Below are positions 16,135-25,744 of a DNA stretch of 64,000 bases, one piece after another. How positions within the stretch are numbered: the stretch's first letter is position 1; the number at the start of each line of letters is the position of its first letter. The translations under genes and the position numbers were made by a program. Below the pieces are notes generated by a model. It ran no database searches. It was given only the letters and a program-made list of their open reading frames with translations, and was not told the DNA's origin. The DNA comes from Halocatena salina (GTDB lineage Archaea; Halobacteriota; Halobacteria; Halobacteriales; Haloarculaceae), in contig NZ_CP096019.1 of assembly GCF_023115355.1 (NCBI RefSeq), positions 558,001 through 622,000 on the forward strand. The letters run 5' to 3'.

Positions 16135-17685
16135 TTACAAGGGGATATTTCCGTGTTTTCTGGATGGATGATCGGTGCGCTTGCTCCGTAGCATTTCGAG
16201 ATCCGCAATGAGACGCCTGCGGGTTTCGGGGGGTTCGAGCACGTCGTCGACGTAGCCCCGATCCGCAGCGGTGTATGGGTTCGCAAAGGCGTCGCGGTAT
16301 TCGTCGATGAGTTCCTGCCTGCGTTCCTCAACCTCCTCGGCCGCCTCAAGCTCGTCGTCGTACAGGATATTAACCGCACCCTGTGGTCCCATCACGGCGA
16401 TCTCGGCGGACGGCCACGCGTAGTTGACGTCCGCGCCCACGTGCTTGGAGGCCATCACATCGTACGCGCCGCCGTATGCCTTCCGGGTGATGACCGTGAG
16501 CAACGGAACAGTCGCCTCCGAGTACGCGTACAGAAGCTTCGCGCCGTGTTTGATGATGCCACCGTGCTCCTGGTCAGTACCGGGCATGAATCCTGGTACA
16601 TCGACGAACGTCACGATCGGGATGTTAAAGGCATCACAAAAGCGAACGAACCGTGAGCCTTTCAGACTCGCGTCGATGTCGAGAGTCCCTGCGTTCGCTC
16701 GGGGCTGATTACCGACGACGCCCACGCTGTGGCCATCGAGGCGGGCGAATCCAGTGACAATGTTCCGGGCAAACTCTCCGGCAACCTCGAAAAACGAATC
16801 TGAGTCCACGATGTGATCGATGACCGCCGTGATGTCGTACGGTTTCTGTGGTTCATCGGGGACGATTTCGGTGAGTTCCTCGGCGGCCCGATTGGGATCG
16901 TCCCACGGCTCGACGCGGGGGGGGTCCTCGACGTTGTTTTGCGGGACGTACGACAGCAATCGGCGGATGTCGTCCAACGCCTCCTTCTCCGCGTCCACCG
17001 AGAAGTGTGCAACCCCGCTCTCGCTGGCGTGGGTCTGAGCGCCACCAAGCTCCTCGAACCCGACCTCTTCACCCGTGACCGTTTTGATCACGTCCGGCCC
17101 AGTGATGAACATGTGGCTGGTCTCTTTGACCATGAAGATGAAGTCCGTGATAGCGGGCGAGTACACCGCGCCACCGGCACACGGTCCCATGATGGCCGAG
17201 ATCTGGGGCACAACGCCGCTTGCAAGCTGGTTCCGATGGAAGATGTCTGCATAGCCCGCCAGCGAATCGACGCCCTCTTGAATCCGAGCGCCGGCCGAGT
17301 CGTTCAATCCGATGATCGGTGCGCCGACTTCCATCGCCCGATCCATCACCTTACACACCTTCTCAGCGAACACCTCACCTAACGAGCCACCGAACACCGT
17401 GAAATCGTGCGCGAACACGAACACTGTCCGTCCCTCGACCTCACCGTAGCCGGTCACGACCCCATCGCCCGGGATCTGAGTCTCCTCCATGTCGAAGTTG
17501 TGACAGTCGTGGGTCCGGAGCTGGTCGAACTCCTCGAACGTCCCCTCATCGAGGAAGTAGTCGATTCGCTCGCGGGCGGTCATCTTTCCCTTTTCGTGCT
17601 GGGATTCGATACGATCCTTCCCGCCGCCGAGTAGCGCTCGCTCTCTGCGTTCGCGCAACGCCTCAATCTTCTCGTCCATCGTCAT
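16135..17685 (-). CDS. pccB: Acyl-CoA (propionyl-CoA) carboxylase carboxyltransferase subunit
   Basis: Transfers carboxyl from biotin to acetyl- or propionyl-CoA. 516 residues, standard for the family. Visible are the N-terminal CoA-site GLNDSAGARIQEGV, QISAIMGPCAGGAVYSPA, the second-domain FVDVPGFMPGTDQEHGGII, and RKAYGGAYDVMAS. The biotin carboxylase subunit is not in the window on either side, so this subunit is encoded apart. Either acetyl- or propionyl-CoA may be the substrate. Confidence 0.93.
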   Translation of the reverse strand: MTMDEKIEALRERRERALLGGGKDRIESQHEKGKMTARERIDYFLDEGTFEEFDQLRTHDCHNFDMEETQIPGDGVVTGYGEVEGRTVFVFAHDFTVFGGSLGEVFAEKVCKVMDRAMEVGAPIIGLNDSAGARIQEGVDSLAGYADIFHRNQLASGVVPQISAIMGPCAGGAVYSPAITDFIFMVKETSHMFITGPDVIKTVTGEEVGFEELGGAQTHASESGVAHFSVDAEKEALDDIRRLLSYVPQNNVEDPPRVEPWDDPNRAAEELTEIVPDEPQKPYDITAVIDHIVDSDSFFEVAGEFARNIVTGFARLDGHSVGVVGNQPRANAGTLDIDASLKGSRFVRFCDAFNIPIVTFVDVPGFMPGTDQEHGGIIKHGAKLLYAYSEATVPLLTVITRKAYGGAYDVMASKHVGADVNYAWPSAEIAVMGPQGAVNILYDDELEAAEEVEERRQELIDEYRDAFANPYTAADRGYVDDVLEPPETRRRLIADLEMLRSKRTDHPSRKHGNIPL

Positions 17686-18390
17686 GGCTGAATACCGTGG
17701 TTTCCACCACCGAAAGCAAAAGGATACCGAACCTCGAAAACGCGTCCGGCGTTTCTATTTCGTTGCTAATATTTCATTGAATAATATTTTCGTCGAAATA
17801 CTGGTTACGTCACGCGGTTCGTGCGTTCCTCGAACTGATATGGATGGTATGCCGACAACACGGGCAGTAGAGTTCGAAACAGTGTGCTGTGATTCCCGAA
17901 CGATAAATGATGGATGCTATCTCACTCATCGGTTTGGTCTCTATGTTCGCACAGAAAACTGTTCGATACAGACACCGACATTATATAAGAAAATTCATAG
18001 GAAATGTGGAGAAGTCGATCGTTCGTCGTCTTTGATCTGCGGTTTCGGCGGTTCGCGGTCCAGCGAATCCCGATGGAGTCTCGTTCGTATCGCTTCTTCG
18101 GTCCCCAGCACCGATTCGACCGTTTCGAAGCCGATTCGTTCGGGAACTATCAAGCAGATCGGCGACGGTGTCGGCCTGCTCTATCTGCGGTGTCAGAGTG
18201 TTGAAACTGGCTGGAGTTTCCTCTGACAGCACGTCTATGTGTAGGGTTTACACATAAATGGCATTGTGAGAGCCATCAGTCAGGATTTCCTGAAAGACGA
18301 CCATACTCCACTCTCAGGACGATACTCATCGATCGTGATGGTTGCTGTCGAACCGAGGACCATTTAGCGATCGGAAGCGATTACTTAGAT
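17686..18390. other. Long intergenic stretch with a possible frameshifted gene relic
   Basis: On the minus strand from a GTG at 18232 a frame reads LSEETPASFNTLTPQIEQ and ADTVADLL. After a one-base shift it continues IVPERIGFETVESVLGTEEA and IRTRLHRDSLDREPPKPQ to a stop at about 17998. The two halves together look protein-like but match no family I know. The rest (17686-17995 and 18257-18390) shows nothing. Confidence 0.35.
18236..18256. promoter_or_regulatory. Inverted repeat next to the gene relic
   Basis: TATGTGTA-GGGTT-TACACATA: perfect 8-bp arms with a 5-nt centre. It lies 3 nt before the possible minus-strand GTG at 18232, and about 135 nt before the plus-strand gene at 18391. It may be an operator or a small hairpin. 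Confidence 0.4.
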
Positions 18391-19014
18391 GTGGAAAACG
18401 TAACCGATCGCACGAGTAACCCGTTCGGGATGTCGCCGTCCTGTGACCGGTACGTGCCCGGGTATGGGGACGCCAACGCCGATTTTCACGTCATCGGTGA
18501 CCACCCCGGCGTTCACGGGGGACGCGAGACGGGCGTGCCATTCACGAACGCGGCTGGATTGTCCCTCCAACGCGCGCTCGCCGCGGCGGGACTGGTCGAA
18601 CAATCTGGTGAGCAGCCCACGATGAATGGGACGTTTTTCTCCTATCTGCATCTCTGTGTGCCCGACGGCGATCCGACCGAGCGCGCGTACACGGATATGG
18701 AGCGGTTTTTCGACGCCGAGCTCCGGGCTATCTCAGCCCATGTGTTGTTGCCGGTCGGCGAGCGCGCGACCAGACACGTCCTCGGAACGTACACTGCGCG
18801 GGCGGTGGACGGAGCGACGCTCACCGAGCGACACGCCACGGAGATCCGTGGCAGTGGCTTTCTCGTCTATCCGATCCTCGATCCCCACGAATGGAACGAC
18901 GAGGACAAAGAGCAACTCATCGCTTCTCTCACTGAACTACGAGCCACCGACTACTCCCGACAGGCAGATTTAGGGCGATTTCTCCCCTCCGACGAACCGT
19001 ATCACGTGCGGTAA
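18391..19014 (+). CDS. Uracil-DNA glycosylase superfamily protein
   Basis: 207 residues from a GTG at 18391 (VENVTDRTSNPFGM read as Met). The segment FHVIGDHPGVHGGRETGVPF resembles motif 1 of UDG-fold proteins, and LCVPDGDPTERAYTDMERFF and VYPILDPHEWNDEDKEQL follow. No four-cysteine cluster is seen, so it is not a family-4 enzyme. In haloarchaea it is commonly annotated as UDG-like; activity on uracil is unproven. The ATG at 18430 is an alternative start but would cut a conserved-looking N-terminus. Confidence 0.75.
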   Translation: MENVTDRTSNPFGMSPSCDRYVPGYGDANADFHVIGDHPGVHGGRETGVPFTNAAGLSLQRALAAAGLVEQSGEQPTMNGTFFSYLHLCVPDGDPTERAYTDMERFFDAELRAISAHVLLPVGERATRHVLGTYTARAVDGATLTERHATEIRGSGFLVYPILDPHEWNDEDKEQLIASLTELRATDYSRQADLGRFLPSDEPYHVR

Positions 19015-19078
19015 CGACCGACTGGGAGATCACTCGATCCGCTCGAAAAAAGCCCAGAGAACCGTTTGTTCAGCAAAT

Positions 19079-20449
19079 CTATTGCTGGAATGGCGGTGGG
19101 AGGATGGACGTTCCTTCCTCAAGGGTGAAAAACAGGTCGTGGATGTTCAAGAGGAACACGACGACGACCGCTACCAACACGAACGTTCGGAGCGACCACA
19201 GCCAGATGTTCCCGAAGGAGCCGTTTGCCATGCCCTTTTTGATCTCGTCAATAGCATCTTCGCCCATGATCCACCCGACGAAGATCACGACGAACAGCAC
19301 TGTCGTGGGAAGCAACAGCGCGACGCCGATCCCGTCGAACCAGCCGAGCCACGCGGTGTCCCATGCGGACGGAACGCCGAGCACGAAGGCAGCGCCACCG
19401 ATTCCCAGCGTCGCCTGCATCCGAGGGACATCAAACTCGTCTACGACGTAGGCGACGGGGGCCTCCAACAAACTGATCGCGGAGGAGAGCGCTGCAATCA
19501 GAACGATAAAGAAAAACACGATACCGAGAGTGTGGCCGATCAACGACGAGAAATCACCGAGCGCGATCGGGATGGCCACGAACACGGCACCGATACCGCC
19601 TCCTTCGGCGGCACCCGAGCCCACCGACAGCCCCCCGGCGAACAACAACGGGAGCACGACCATCCCAGCGAGGATACCGATGAACGTGTTCGTGACGGCG
19701 ATCGACAGCCCATCAGCCCCGAGACTGTCGTCCTTACCGAGATAAGACGCGTACGTGATCATCACGCTGAATCCAACCGACAAGGAAAACAGGGCTTGTC
19801 CTGTCGCAGCCGGAATGATCTGTGCGAGGTTCGACGTGATCGCAGCGAAATCCGGATCAAACAGGAAGTCGTACCCCGGCGCTGCATCCGGAAGTGTGAA
19901 CGCGTACCCTGCGAGTCCGAGCAACAGCACGACGATACTGGGTACCATGAACTTCGTCGCAAGCTCGATCCCGCGCTCGATCCCGAACGCCACGATTCCG
20001 ATCGTGACCATCATAAACACGACGTGGGTCAACACCGAGCTACCACCGACTGATACCGCACCGAAGTACGCCTCCGGATCGGCGAGTGCAGACCCAGTCG
20101 CGCTGCCGATCACGTATCGAAACACCCAGCCTCCGATGACGCTGTAGTAGGATAACGTCCAGAAGCTGGCGAGCACCCCGATCGCACCGATGAACCGCCA
20201 GTTTCCTTTGCCGATCGCACGAAACGCACCGATTGCATCTACATTGGCACGCCGTCCGATCACGAACTCCGCCAGCAATGCCGGAATCCCGACGATAAGT
20301 ATCGCAATCAGGTACACGATGAGGAACGCTCCACCGCCCGATTCAGCAGCGCTAAACGGAAATCGCCAGATGTTCCCGAGTCCGACGGCGCTGCCGACCG
20401 CTGCCAAAATGAAACCGATCCGTGTAGTCCAAGTCTCTCGTTCAGCCAT
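19079..20449 (-). CDS. Neurotransmitter:sodium symporter (NSS) family transporter
   Basis: Sodium-coupled transporter of amino acids or related solutes in the cytoplasmic membrane. 456 residues from the ATG at 20449 (MAERETWTTRIGFILAAVGS). The TM1 signature GSAVGLGNIWRFPF with the sodium/substrate site is present, followed by about ten more membrane segments. The upstream extension of the open frame is not part of the family. The substrate cannot be predicted. Confidence 0.92.
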   Translation of the reverse strand: MAERETWTTRIGFILAAVGSAVGLGNIWRFPFSAAESGGGAFLIVYLIAILIVGIPALLAEFVIGRRANVDAIGAFRAIGKGNWRFIGAIGVLASFWTLSYYSVIGGWVFRYVIGSATGSALADPEAYFGAVSVGGSSVLTHVVFMMVTIGIVAFGIERGIELATKFMVPSIVVLLLGLAGYAFTLPDAAPGYDFLFDPDFAAITSNLAQIIPAATGQALFSLSVGFSVMITYASYLGKDDSLGADGLSIAVTNTFIGILAGMVVLPLLFAGGLSVGSGAAEGGGIGAVFVAIPIALGDFSSLIGHTLGIVFFFIVLIAALSSAISLLEAPVAYVVDEFDVPRMQATLGIGGAAFVLGVPSAWDTAWLGWFDGIGVALLLPTTVLFVVIFVGWIMGEDAIDEIKKGMANGSFGNIWLWSLRTFVLVAVVVVFLLNIHDLFFTLEEGTSILPPPFQQ

Positions 20450-20670
20450 TAACATTTGCCTGAATGAACGAATCCATATAAGTGCGACGATGAATAACGT
20501 GGTACGCGATATCACAGTGAAACTGGCGTTATCACTACATCCGTCGAGATAATATTATATAATCTTGATATAAATGTTTATTCCCGGTGATAAAATGACG
20601 TTCATGGTGTTATTTCCTTCTGCGATCGTAGCGTGCGAATGACTCCAGCAGTACTCGCTCGTTTGATTTG

Positions 20671-21390
20671 TCAGGCAGTACCGTACACGGGGACCGCCGC
20701 CCCGCTGGTGACGCTCGCTCCGCTGCTACAGAGAAAGACGACCACGTCAGCGATGTCATCGGGATCGACCCACGATTCGTGATCGGCATCAGGCATTGCC
20801 TCGCGGTTTGCAGGCGTGTCGATGACGCTGGGCATGATGGCGTTCGCTCGGACCGAACCCGTATTTTCGGCTGCAACAGTTTCAGTAAGTCGTCTGACAC
20901 CGGCTTTAGCGGCGCGGTATGGCCCGTCGCCCTCCCCGCCTTCGAGCGAGGAGCGTGAGGACACGGCGATCACGGTACCTTCGCAGCGCTTGAGCGCTGG
21001 CAGTGCGTGTTTCGTTGCGAGGAACATAGTTTTGAGGTTCACATCGAACAGCAACTCAAACGTTTCGACGTCGGTCTCTTCGATGGGGTCACCACCACGC
21101 CACGTACCGGCGATGGCACAGAGGGTATCGATACGCCCATGGTCGTCAGTGATCGCTGCCATCACGCGCTCGACATCGGTCTCGTCAGTGAAATCACCCT
21201 CATAGAAGTGGACCGATTCGTGCCCGGCGTCGAGCAGCGCCTCCTCATCGTCGGGATTTACGATGTCGGTCCCACAGACGGTTGCTCCTGCCTGTACGAA
21301 CCGATCGACAACCGCACTTCCGAGCGCACCACAGGCTCCCGTCACTACCACGACCGAATCGCTGAAATCGACGTCGAATGATCGGGACAT
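20671..21390 (-). CDS. Short-chain dehydrogenase/reductase
   Basis: 239 residues from the ATG at 21390 (MSRSFDVDFSDSVVVVTGAC). The NAD(P) loop is TGACGALG (17-24), Asp 42 after the second strand suggests NAD preference, and the catalytic pair is Y158/K162 in YRAAK with Ser in AVSSRSS. The usual NAG motif is AIAG. The C-terminus GAAVPVYGTA is typical. The substrate is unknown. Divergent from sucC. Confidence 0.9.
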   Translation of the reverse strand: MSRSFDVDFSDSVVVVTGACGALGSAVVDRFVQAGATVCGTDIVNPDDEEALLDAGHESVHFYEGDFTDETDVERVMAAITDDHGRIDTLCAIAGTWRGGDPIEETDVETFELLFDVNLKTMFLATKHALPALKRCEGTVIAVSSRSSLEGGEGDGPYRAAKAGVRRLTETVAAENTGSVRANAIMPSVIDTPANREAMPDADHESWVDPDDIADVVVFLCSSGASVTSGAAVPVYGTA

Positions 21391-21667
21391 ACCGACGATC
21401 ACGGCCGTCCATCGGATAAATCTAGGTCGAGCCAATCCGAGTTGACTATTTCCAAATTCAACCTGCTGTACCTAGAATCTTAATTCATATGAAAGATAAA
21501 ATATAAATGAATAATGCGTATCGCTGGGTGGAAACGCACACGATCTGGTTGTACTGATCATTCTCCTGTCTGTTAACTAGCCGAAGCTGCGTATTCTTCA
21601 TGATCAAAGACCATCTACAACGACAAATGGACGGGATTTATGCGCGTGACGGTCAACTAATCGATTG

Positions 21668-22810
21668 ATGAAGTTACACGAGCATCAGGCGAAGGGAGTG
21701 TTCGCGGATACGGGTATCCCGACACCGTCCTCACAACTCGCATCGAGCGTCGAGGAAGCGGTCGATGCAGCCGACGCGATCGGCTATCCCGTCGCCATCA
21801 AAGCTCAGGTACACGTAGGTGGGCGTGGAAAAGCCGGCGGAATCAAACTCGCCGAAAACGAAGATGAGGCTCGCTCTGTGGCCTCCGATATCCTCGGAAT
21901 GGATCTCAAGGGGCTGCACGTCGAGGAAGTGCTCGTAGAGGAGGCAGTCGATTTCACCGACGAATTGTACGTGGGTGTGACGATGGACCGTGGGGCAGGC
22001 AAACCCGTCGTGATGGTGTCCGCCCGTGGTGGCGTCGATATCGAGGAAGTCGCCGCCGAAGATCCTGATGCGATCGCCCGCGAACACGTCGATCCAGCGT
22101 TCGGGCTACATCCCTATCAAGCACGGCGTGTAGCGTTCGAGGCCGGTCTTGAAGAGGTTGCCACGGACGTTGCTCGTGTGCTATCTACGTTGTATGAGCT
22201 GTGGGAGGACAACGACGCGACCGAAGTGGAGATCAATCCGTTGATGGTCACCGACGACGAGTCGGTGATCGCGGCTGATGCGGTGATGAACGTCGACGAC
22301 GACGCCTTGTTCCGTCACTCCGAGATCGCCGAGATGGAAAGCGAGGCGGCAGACGACGATCTCGAACGGAAGGCAAACGAGTACGACTTCGATTACGTTC
22401 GTCTCGACGGCAACGTCGGCATCATCGGCAACGGTGCTGGGTTAGTGATGACGACGCTCGATATCGTGGATTACTACGGGGGTGAACCCGCGAACTTCCT
22501 CGATATCGGCGGTGGAGCGAAAGCCGAACGAGTGACGAACGCGCTGGATATGGTGTTCTCGGACGAAAACGTCGAGTCGGTCGTGTTCAACATCTTCGGA
22601 GGCATTACCCGCGGCGACGAGGTCGCAGCTGGGATCAACGAAGCCCTCGAACAACTCGATGAGATCCCCAAACCGGTCACCGTTCGATTAGCAGGGACCA
22701 ACGCAGAAGAAGGACGGGAGATACTGAACACCGATCTCGTTTCGGTCGAGGAGACGCTTGAGGCGGCCGTTCAACACGCTGTCGAAAACGCACAGGAGGC
22801 AGACAGATGA
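21668..22810 (+). CDS. sucC: Succinate-CoA ligase, beta subunit
   Basis: ATP-grasp subunit of the TCA enzyme that interconverts succinyl-CoA and succinate with nucleotide phosphorylation. 380 residues from the ATG at 21668 (MKLHEHQAKGVFADTGIP). Visible are AIKAQVHVGGRGKAGGIKLA, EINPLMVT, NGAGLVMTTLDIV and NFLDIGGGA. The stop overlaps the sucD start by 4 nt. Confidence 0.97.
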   Translation: MKLHEHQAKGVFADTGIPTPSSQLASSVEEAVDAADAIGYPVAIKAQVHVGGRGKAGGIKLAENEDEARSVASDILGMDLKGLHVEEVLVEEAVDFTDELYVGVTMDRGAGKPVVMVSARGGVDIEEVAAEDPDAIAREHVDPAFGLHPYQARRVAFEAGLEEVATDVARVLSTLYELWEDNDATEVEINPLMVTDDESVIAADAVMNVDDDALFRHSEIAEMESEAADDDLERKANEYDFDYVRLDGNVGIIGNGAGLVMTTLDIVDYYGGEPANFLDIGGGAKAERVTNALDMVFSDENVESVVFNIFGGITRGDEVAAGINEALEQLDEIPKPVTVRLAGTNAEEGREILNTDLVSVEETLEAAVQHAVENAQEADR

Positions 22811-23676
22811 GCGTACTAGTCGATGATGACACGCGCGTTGTAGTACAGGGAATCACCGGTGGGGAAGGCAAGTTCCACACCGACCAGATGATCGAATACG
22901 GTACGAACATCGTCGCCGGTGCCGTCCCAGGCCGCGGCGGAGAGCGCGTTTCCGGCGTACCAGTGTACGACACTCTTCAGTCGGCGGTGACCGAACACGA
23001 CGCGACCGCTGTCGTAGTGTTCGTCCCGCCCGCCTTCGCTGCGGATGCGATGTTCGAGGCGCTCGACACCAGTGTCGATCTCGTCGTGACGATCACCGAG
23101 GGCGTTCCCCAACAGGATATGAGCCGTGTCTACCGGCGTCTTCAGGAAACCGACACGCGGCTCATCGGTCCCAACTGTCCAGGGATCATCACGCCAGGAC
23201 AGTCCAAGCTCGGGATCCTTCCCGGGAACATCTTCACCGAGGGGAACGTGGGGCTGGTCTCCCGATCGGGCACACTCACGTACCAAGTTGTCGACAACCT
23301 CACGCAACGCGATATCGGTCAGTCGACTGCGATCGGTATCGGCGGTGATCCGATCATCGGTACCGACTTCATCGATGCTCTGGAGCTGTTCGAAGCCGAC
23401 ACCGACACCGACGCCATCGTGATGTGTGGAGAGATTGGCGGCGAGGACGAAGAAGAGGCCGCCGCATACATCGACGACAACGTCACGACGCCCGTCGTCG
23501 GGTTTATCGCCGGTCGTACCGCCCCACCTGGAAAGCGGATGGGACACGCTGGAGCTATCGTGAGCGGTTCGGGAACGGGCACCGCAGCGAGTAAGATCGA
23601 AGCACTCGAAAGCGCAGACGTTCCCGTTGGCGATACACCAGCAGCTGTCGCTGATTACGTCGAGAACCGCTTGTAA
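22807..23676 (+). CDS. sucD: Succinate-CoA ligase, alpha subunit
   Basis: CoA-binding, phosphohistidine subunit that pairs with sucC. 289 residues. The Rossmann start VVVQGITGGEGKFHTDQM, GPNCPGIITPG, and the active-site histidine in MGHAGAIVSG are present. Overlap ATGA with sucC. Confidence 0.97.
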   Translation: MSVLVDDDTRVVVQGITGGEGKFHTDQMIEYGTNIVAGAVPGRGGERVSGVPVYDTLQSAVTEHDATAVVVFVPPAFAADAMFEALDTSVDLVVTITEGVPQQDMSRVYRRLQETDTRLIGPNCPGIITPGQSKLGILPGNIFTEGNVGLVSRSGTLTYQVVDNLTQRDIGQSTAIGIGGDPIIGTDFIDALELFEADTDTDAIVMCGEIGGEDEEEAAAYIDDNVTTPVVGFIAGRTAPPGKRMGHAGAIVSGSGTGTAASKIEALESADVPVGDTPAAVADYVENRL

Positions 23677-23725
23677 GAACGTCCGTCCCCCTACGTATTT
23701 CGGCCATTCAACCGAAAGTAGTTGC

Positions 23726-24187
23726 TCATGTGCTGTTCGGTCGGTGAATGATGTGTGGCTCCGTTACACATTCCGTCTCCGTTGCGTCAGAACTGGCAAC
23801 GATCGCCACGTCGACTTCCGTCGAAACTTCCCGATTCTCATCGACGTATTCGGCGTGACACGTCATATACACATCAGTAACGATTCCGTCAGTCGTCTCG
23901 ATCTCCCAGTTGAGATCGTACGTTCCCCCCTCGCTTTCGATGAACCGGGTAGGTGTGAGCGTATCGTGATACTCTTCGATCTCCTCTATGTCCGCCAAGT
24001 TATCGACGTGGACGTGATCTTGTACTGCTGAGCCGAACACCTGATTGAGGCACTTCTCAGCGATGTCGTCGGCGGTTTGAAGGAACGTCATCAGCCGATC
24101 GTCCCACCACCACTCGTAGGTATCGCTCTGGTCCTGCCCGGTCTCCTGTTCGTTGGAGTCGTGTCCGTCTGCCTCCGTCGTTTGCAT
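23726..24187 (-). CDS. Uncharacterised acidic protein
   Basis: 153 residues from the ATG at 24187 (MQTTEADGHDSNEQETGQ). No signal peptide or membrane segment. The middle YEWWWDDRLMTFLQTADDIA and the ending EPHIIHRPNST give no family I recognise. The region looks genuinely coded by composition. Convergent with sucD, 49 nt apart. Confidence 0.65.
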   Translation of the reverse strand: MQTTEADGHDSNEQETGQDQSDTYEWWWDDRLMTFLQTADDIAEKCLNQVFGSAVQDHVHVDNLADIEEIEEYHDTLTPTRFIESEGGTYDLNWEIETTDGIVTDVYMTCHAEYVDENREVSTEVDVAIVASSDATETECVTEPHIIHRPNST

Positions 24188-24482
24188 GGTTGCACTCACC
24201 CTGAGAGCCACCGCCCGATCTGTATACGGGCTGAGACTCAGCACTCTGTGACCCTCGTACTACATTCAAAGGTCCCACAGCATAAATACCTGCCTGTATG
24301 AACAAAATAATCGGATATCTGATGCAGATTGGAGAAAATGCGATGCTGCCGCATGATAAAAATAGTATTATTTCTTATATATTGGTGTGTTTCACAATAA
24401 TTTGGGTATCGATCAGGGTTCTGTCGACCACTGGACTAAGGTAATAAAAATATGACAATTGTGTGTGATCTGGTACCGCCGT

Positions 24483-25571
24483 CTACTCGTCCTCGAACGG
24501 GGATCGAACGGCTTCAGGTTCGTCGCCGACGAGACTGATGATGTTTTCTCTACCAACCCGGAGCTTACTGATGAGGTCCTCGTCATCCATCTCCGAAAGG
24601 AGCATGCTGACTTTCGATTTCGACCAACCGGTTTCTTCTACGATCTTTACCTGCTTCATTCGACCGCCGTTATCGCGCAGCAGCGACAAGATGCGGTCTT
24701 CATCAGTCATGAGATCCGTCTCGGTGATTGCTGGCATCTCTGAGCCGCTCTCCTCAGTGGACCGATCACGCAGTTCGACCGGTAATCTGAGGGTGAGAAC
24801 ACCGCGGTGGAACGCGATACCGCCACCAAGTCCCACCAGCACCACCACAGCGAGTCCGACGAACCAGGAACGGGGCACCGAATCCGCCGTCGCTGCGTAC
24901 TCGGACGTCTCTCCACTGTTCGTTTCGAGCACGACCCGGGGCTTGCTGTCGTAAAACTGCCGGCTAGTGTTCGAGGCGACCCACGTGAACGTGTTCGACG
25001 ACCGATCGTCCGGTTGCGGACTCACACTTACGACTGACAGCTCGTCGCTCCACGATATCTCGATCCGTTGGTTCTGCCGGATGTACAGTCCACCGGTGAA
25101 CACGTCACCGACGATCACCCGGTTTTCATCGACCTTCGAAAAGTTTGACCACAGAAAGGACATTTCAACGATACCGGAGTTGTCCAGCCGGCTCACGTAG
25201 GCCTCGTGAGTGAACGACGACGCGTTCATCTGTCGTCCAGTCTGGTTCGTTCCTTTGTCGGTCAACAGGTGGGCACCCTGCTTGAAGTGGGCGTACAGCT
25301 CTGGATTTTCTCGTTCGTTGAATCGCTCGGCAAACGACGTGAACTGCTCTCGCTCCGATTGGCTCGTCAGATCACGGCGATACACGTATGTCCAGCGTAC
25401 AGATCCGTTCTTTTCGACGTCGATTCGGAACGTCTGCCGGTCGAACTCCTGTCCGTCGACGACCAACTCCGGCTGTGTGTCGGGTGATGACGACGTCGGC
25501 TGAGGCTCAGCAACGGTTGCCACACCAGCAGCTGTGAACACGAGGACCACGGCAGCGAACACCCGTAGCAT
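24483..25571 (-). CDS. Membrane-anchored winged-helix transcriptional regulator
   Basis: 362 residues. An N-terminal signal/TM segment (LRVFAAVVLVFTAAGVATVA) leads into an extracytoplasmic beta-rich domain of about 210 residues. One membrane helix (SWFVGLAVVVLVGLGGGIAF) and a cytoplasmic winged helix (MTDEDRILSLLRDNGGRMKQ, VKIVEETGWSKSKVSMLLSE) follow. It matches a haloarchaeal family with an outer sensing domain and a MarR-like DNA-binding tail. The signal and targets are unknown. It is downstream of thyX on the same strand, 173 nt away. Confidence 0.85.
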   Translation of the reverse strand: MLRVFAAVVLVFTAAGVATVAEPQPTSSSPDTQPELVVDGQEFDRQTFRIDVEKNGSVRWTYVYRRDLTSQSEREQFTSFAERFNERENPELYAHFKQGAHLLTDKGTNQTGRQMNASSFTHEAYVSRLDNSGIVEMSFLWSNFSKVDENRVIVGDVFTGGLYIRQNQRIEISWSDELSVVSVSPQPDDRSSNTFTWVASNTSRQFYDSKPRVVLETNSGETSEYAATADSVPRSWFVGLAVVVLVGLGGGIAFHRGVLTLRLPVELRDRSTEESGSEMPAITETDLMTDEDRILSLLRDNGGRMKQVKIVEETGWSKSKVSMLLSEMDDEDLISKLRVGRENIISLVGDEPEAVRSPFEDE

Positions 25572-25744
25572 CGTTCGTTACTCTTCTCGTGAGGATATAA
25601 AACGGGTGTGACTTATCCGTGTGACCGCACCCGTTTCATCGGCAGTTGCGCGATCGACCCACGACTCGTGGTTGGTCTCGTCCCGAGTGACCGTCTTTGT
25701 GTTGTAAATCAGGTCAACCGTCCGTTCATCAAAGAGAGGCGACA

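Noticed and set aside
17684-18226. 180-residue plus-strand frame after pccB
   Set aside because: Composition and lack of motifs argue against coding; a frameshifted minus-strand relic is a slightly better reading.
19082-20053. 323-residue plus-strand open frame
   Set aside because: Low-complexity shadow of the NSS transporter on the minus strand, no family signal.
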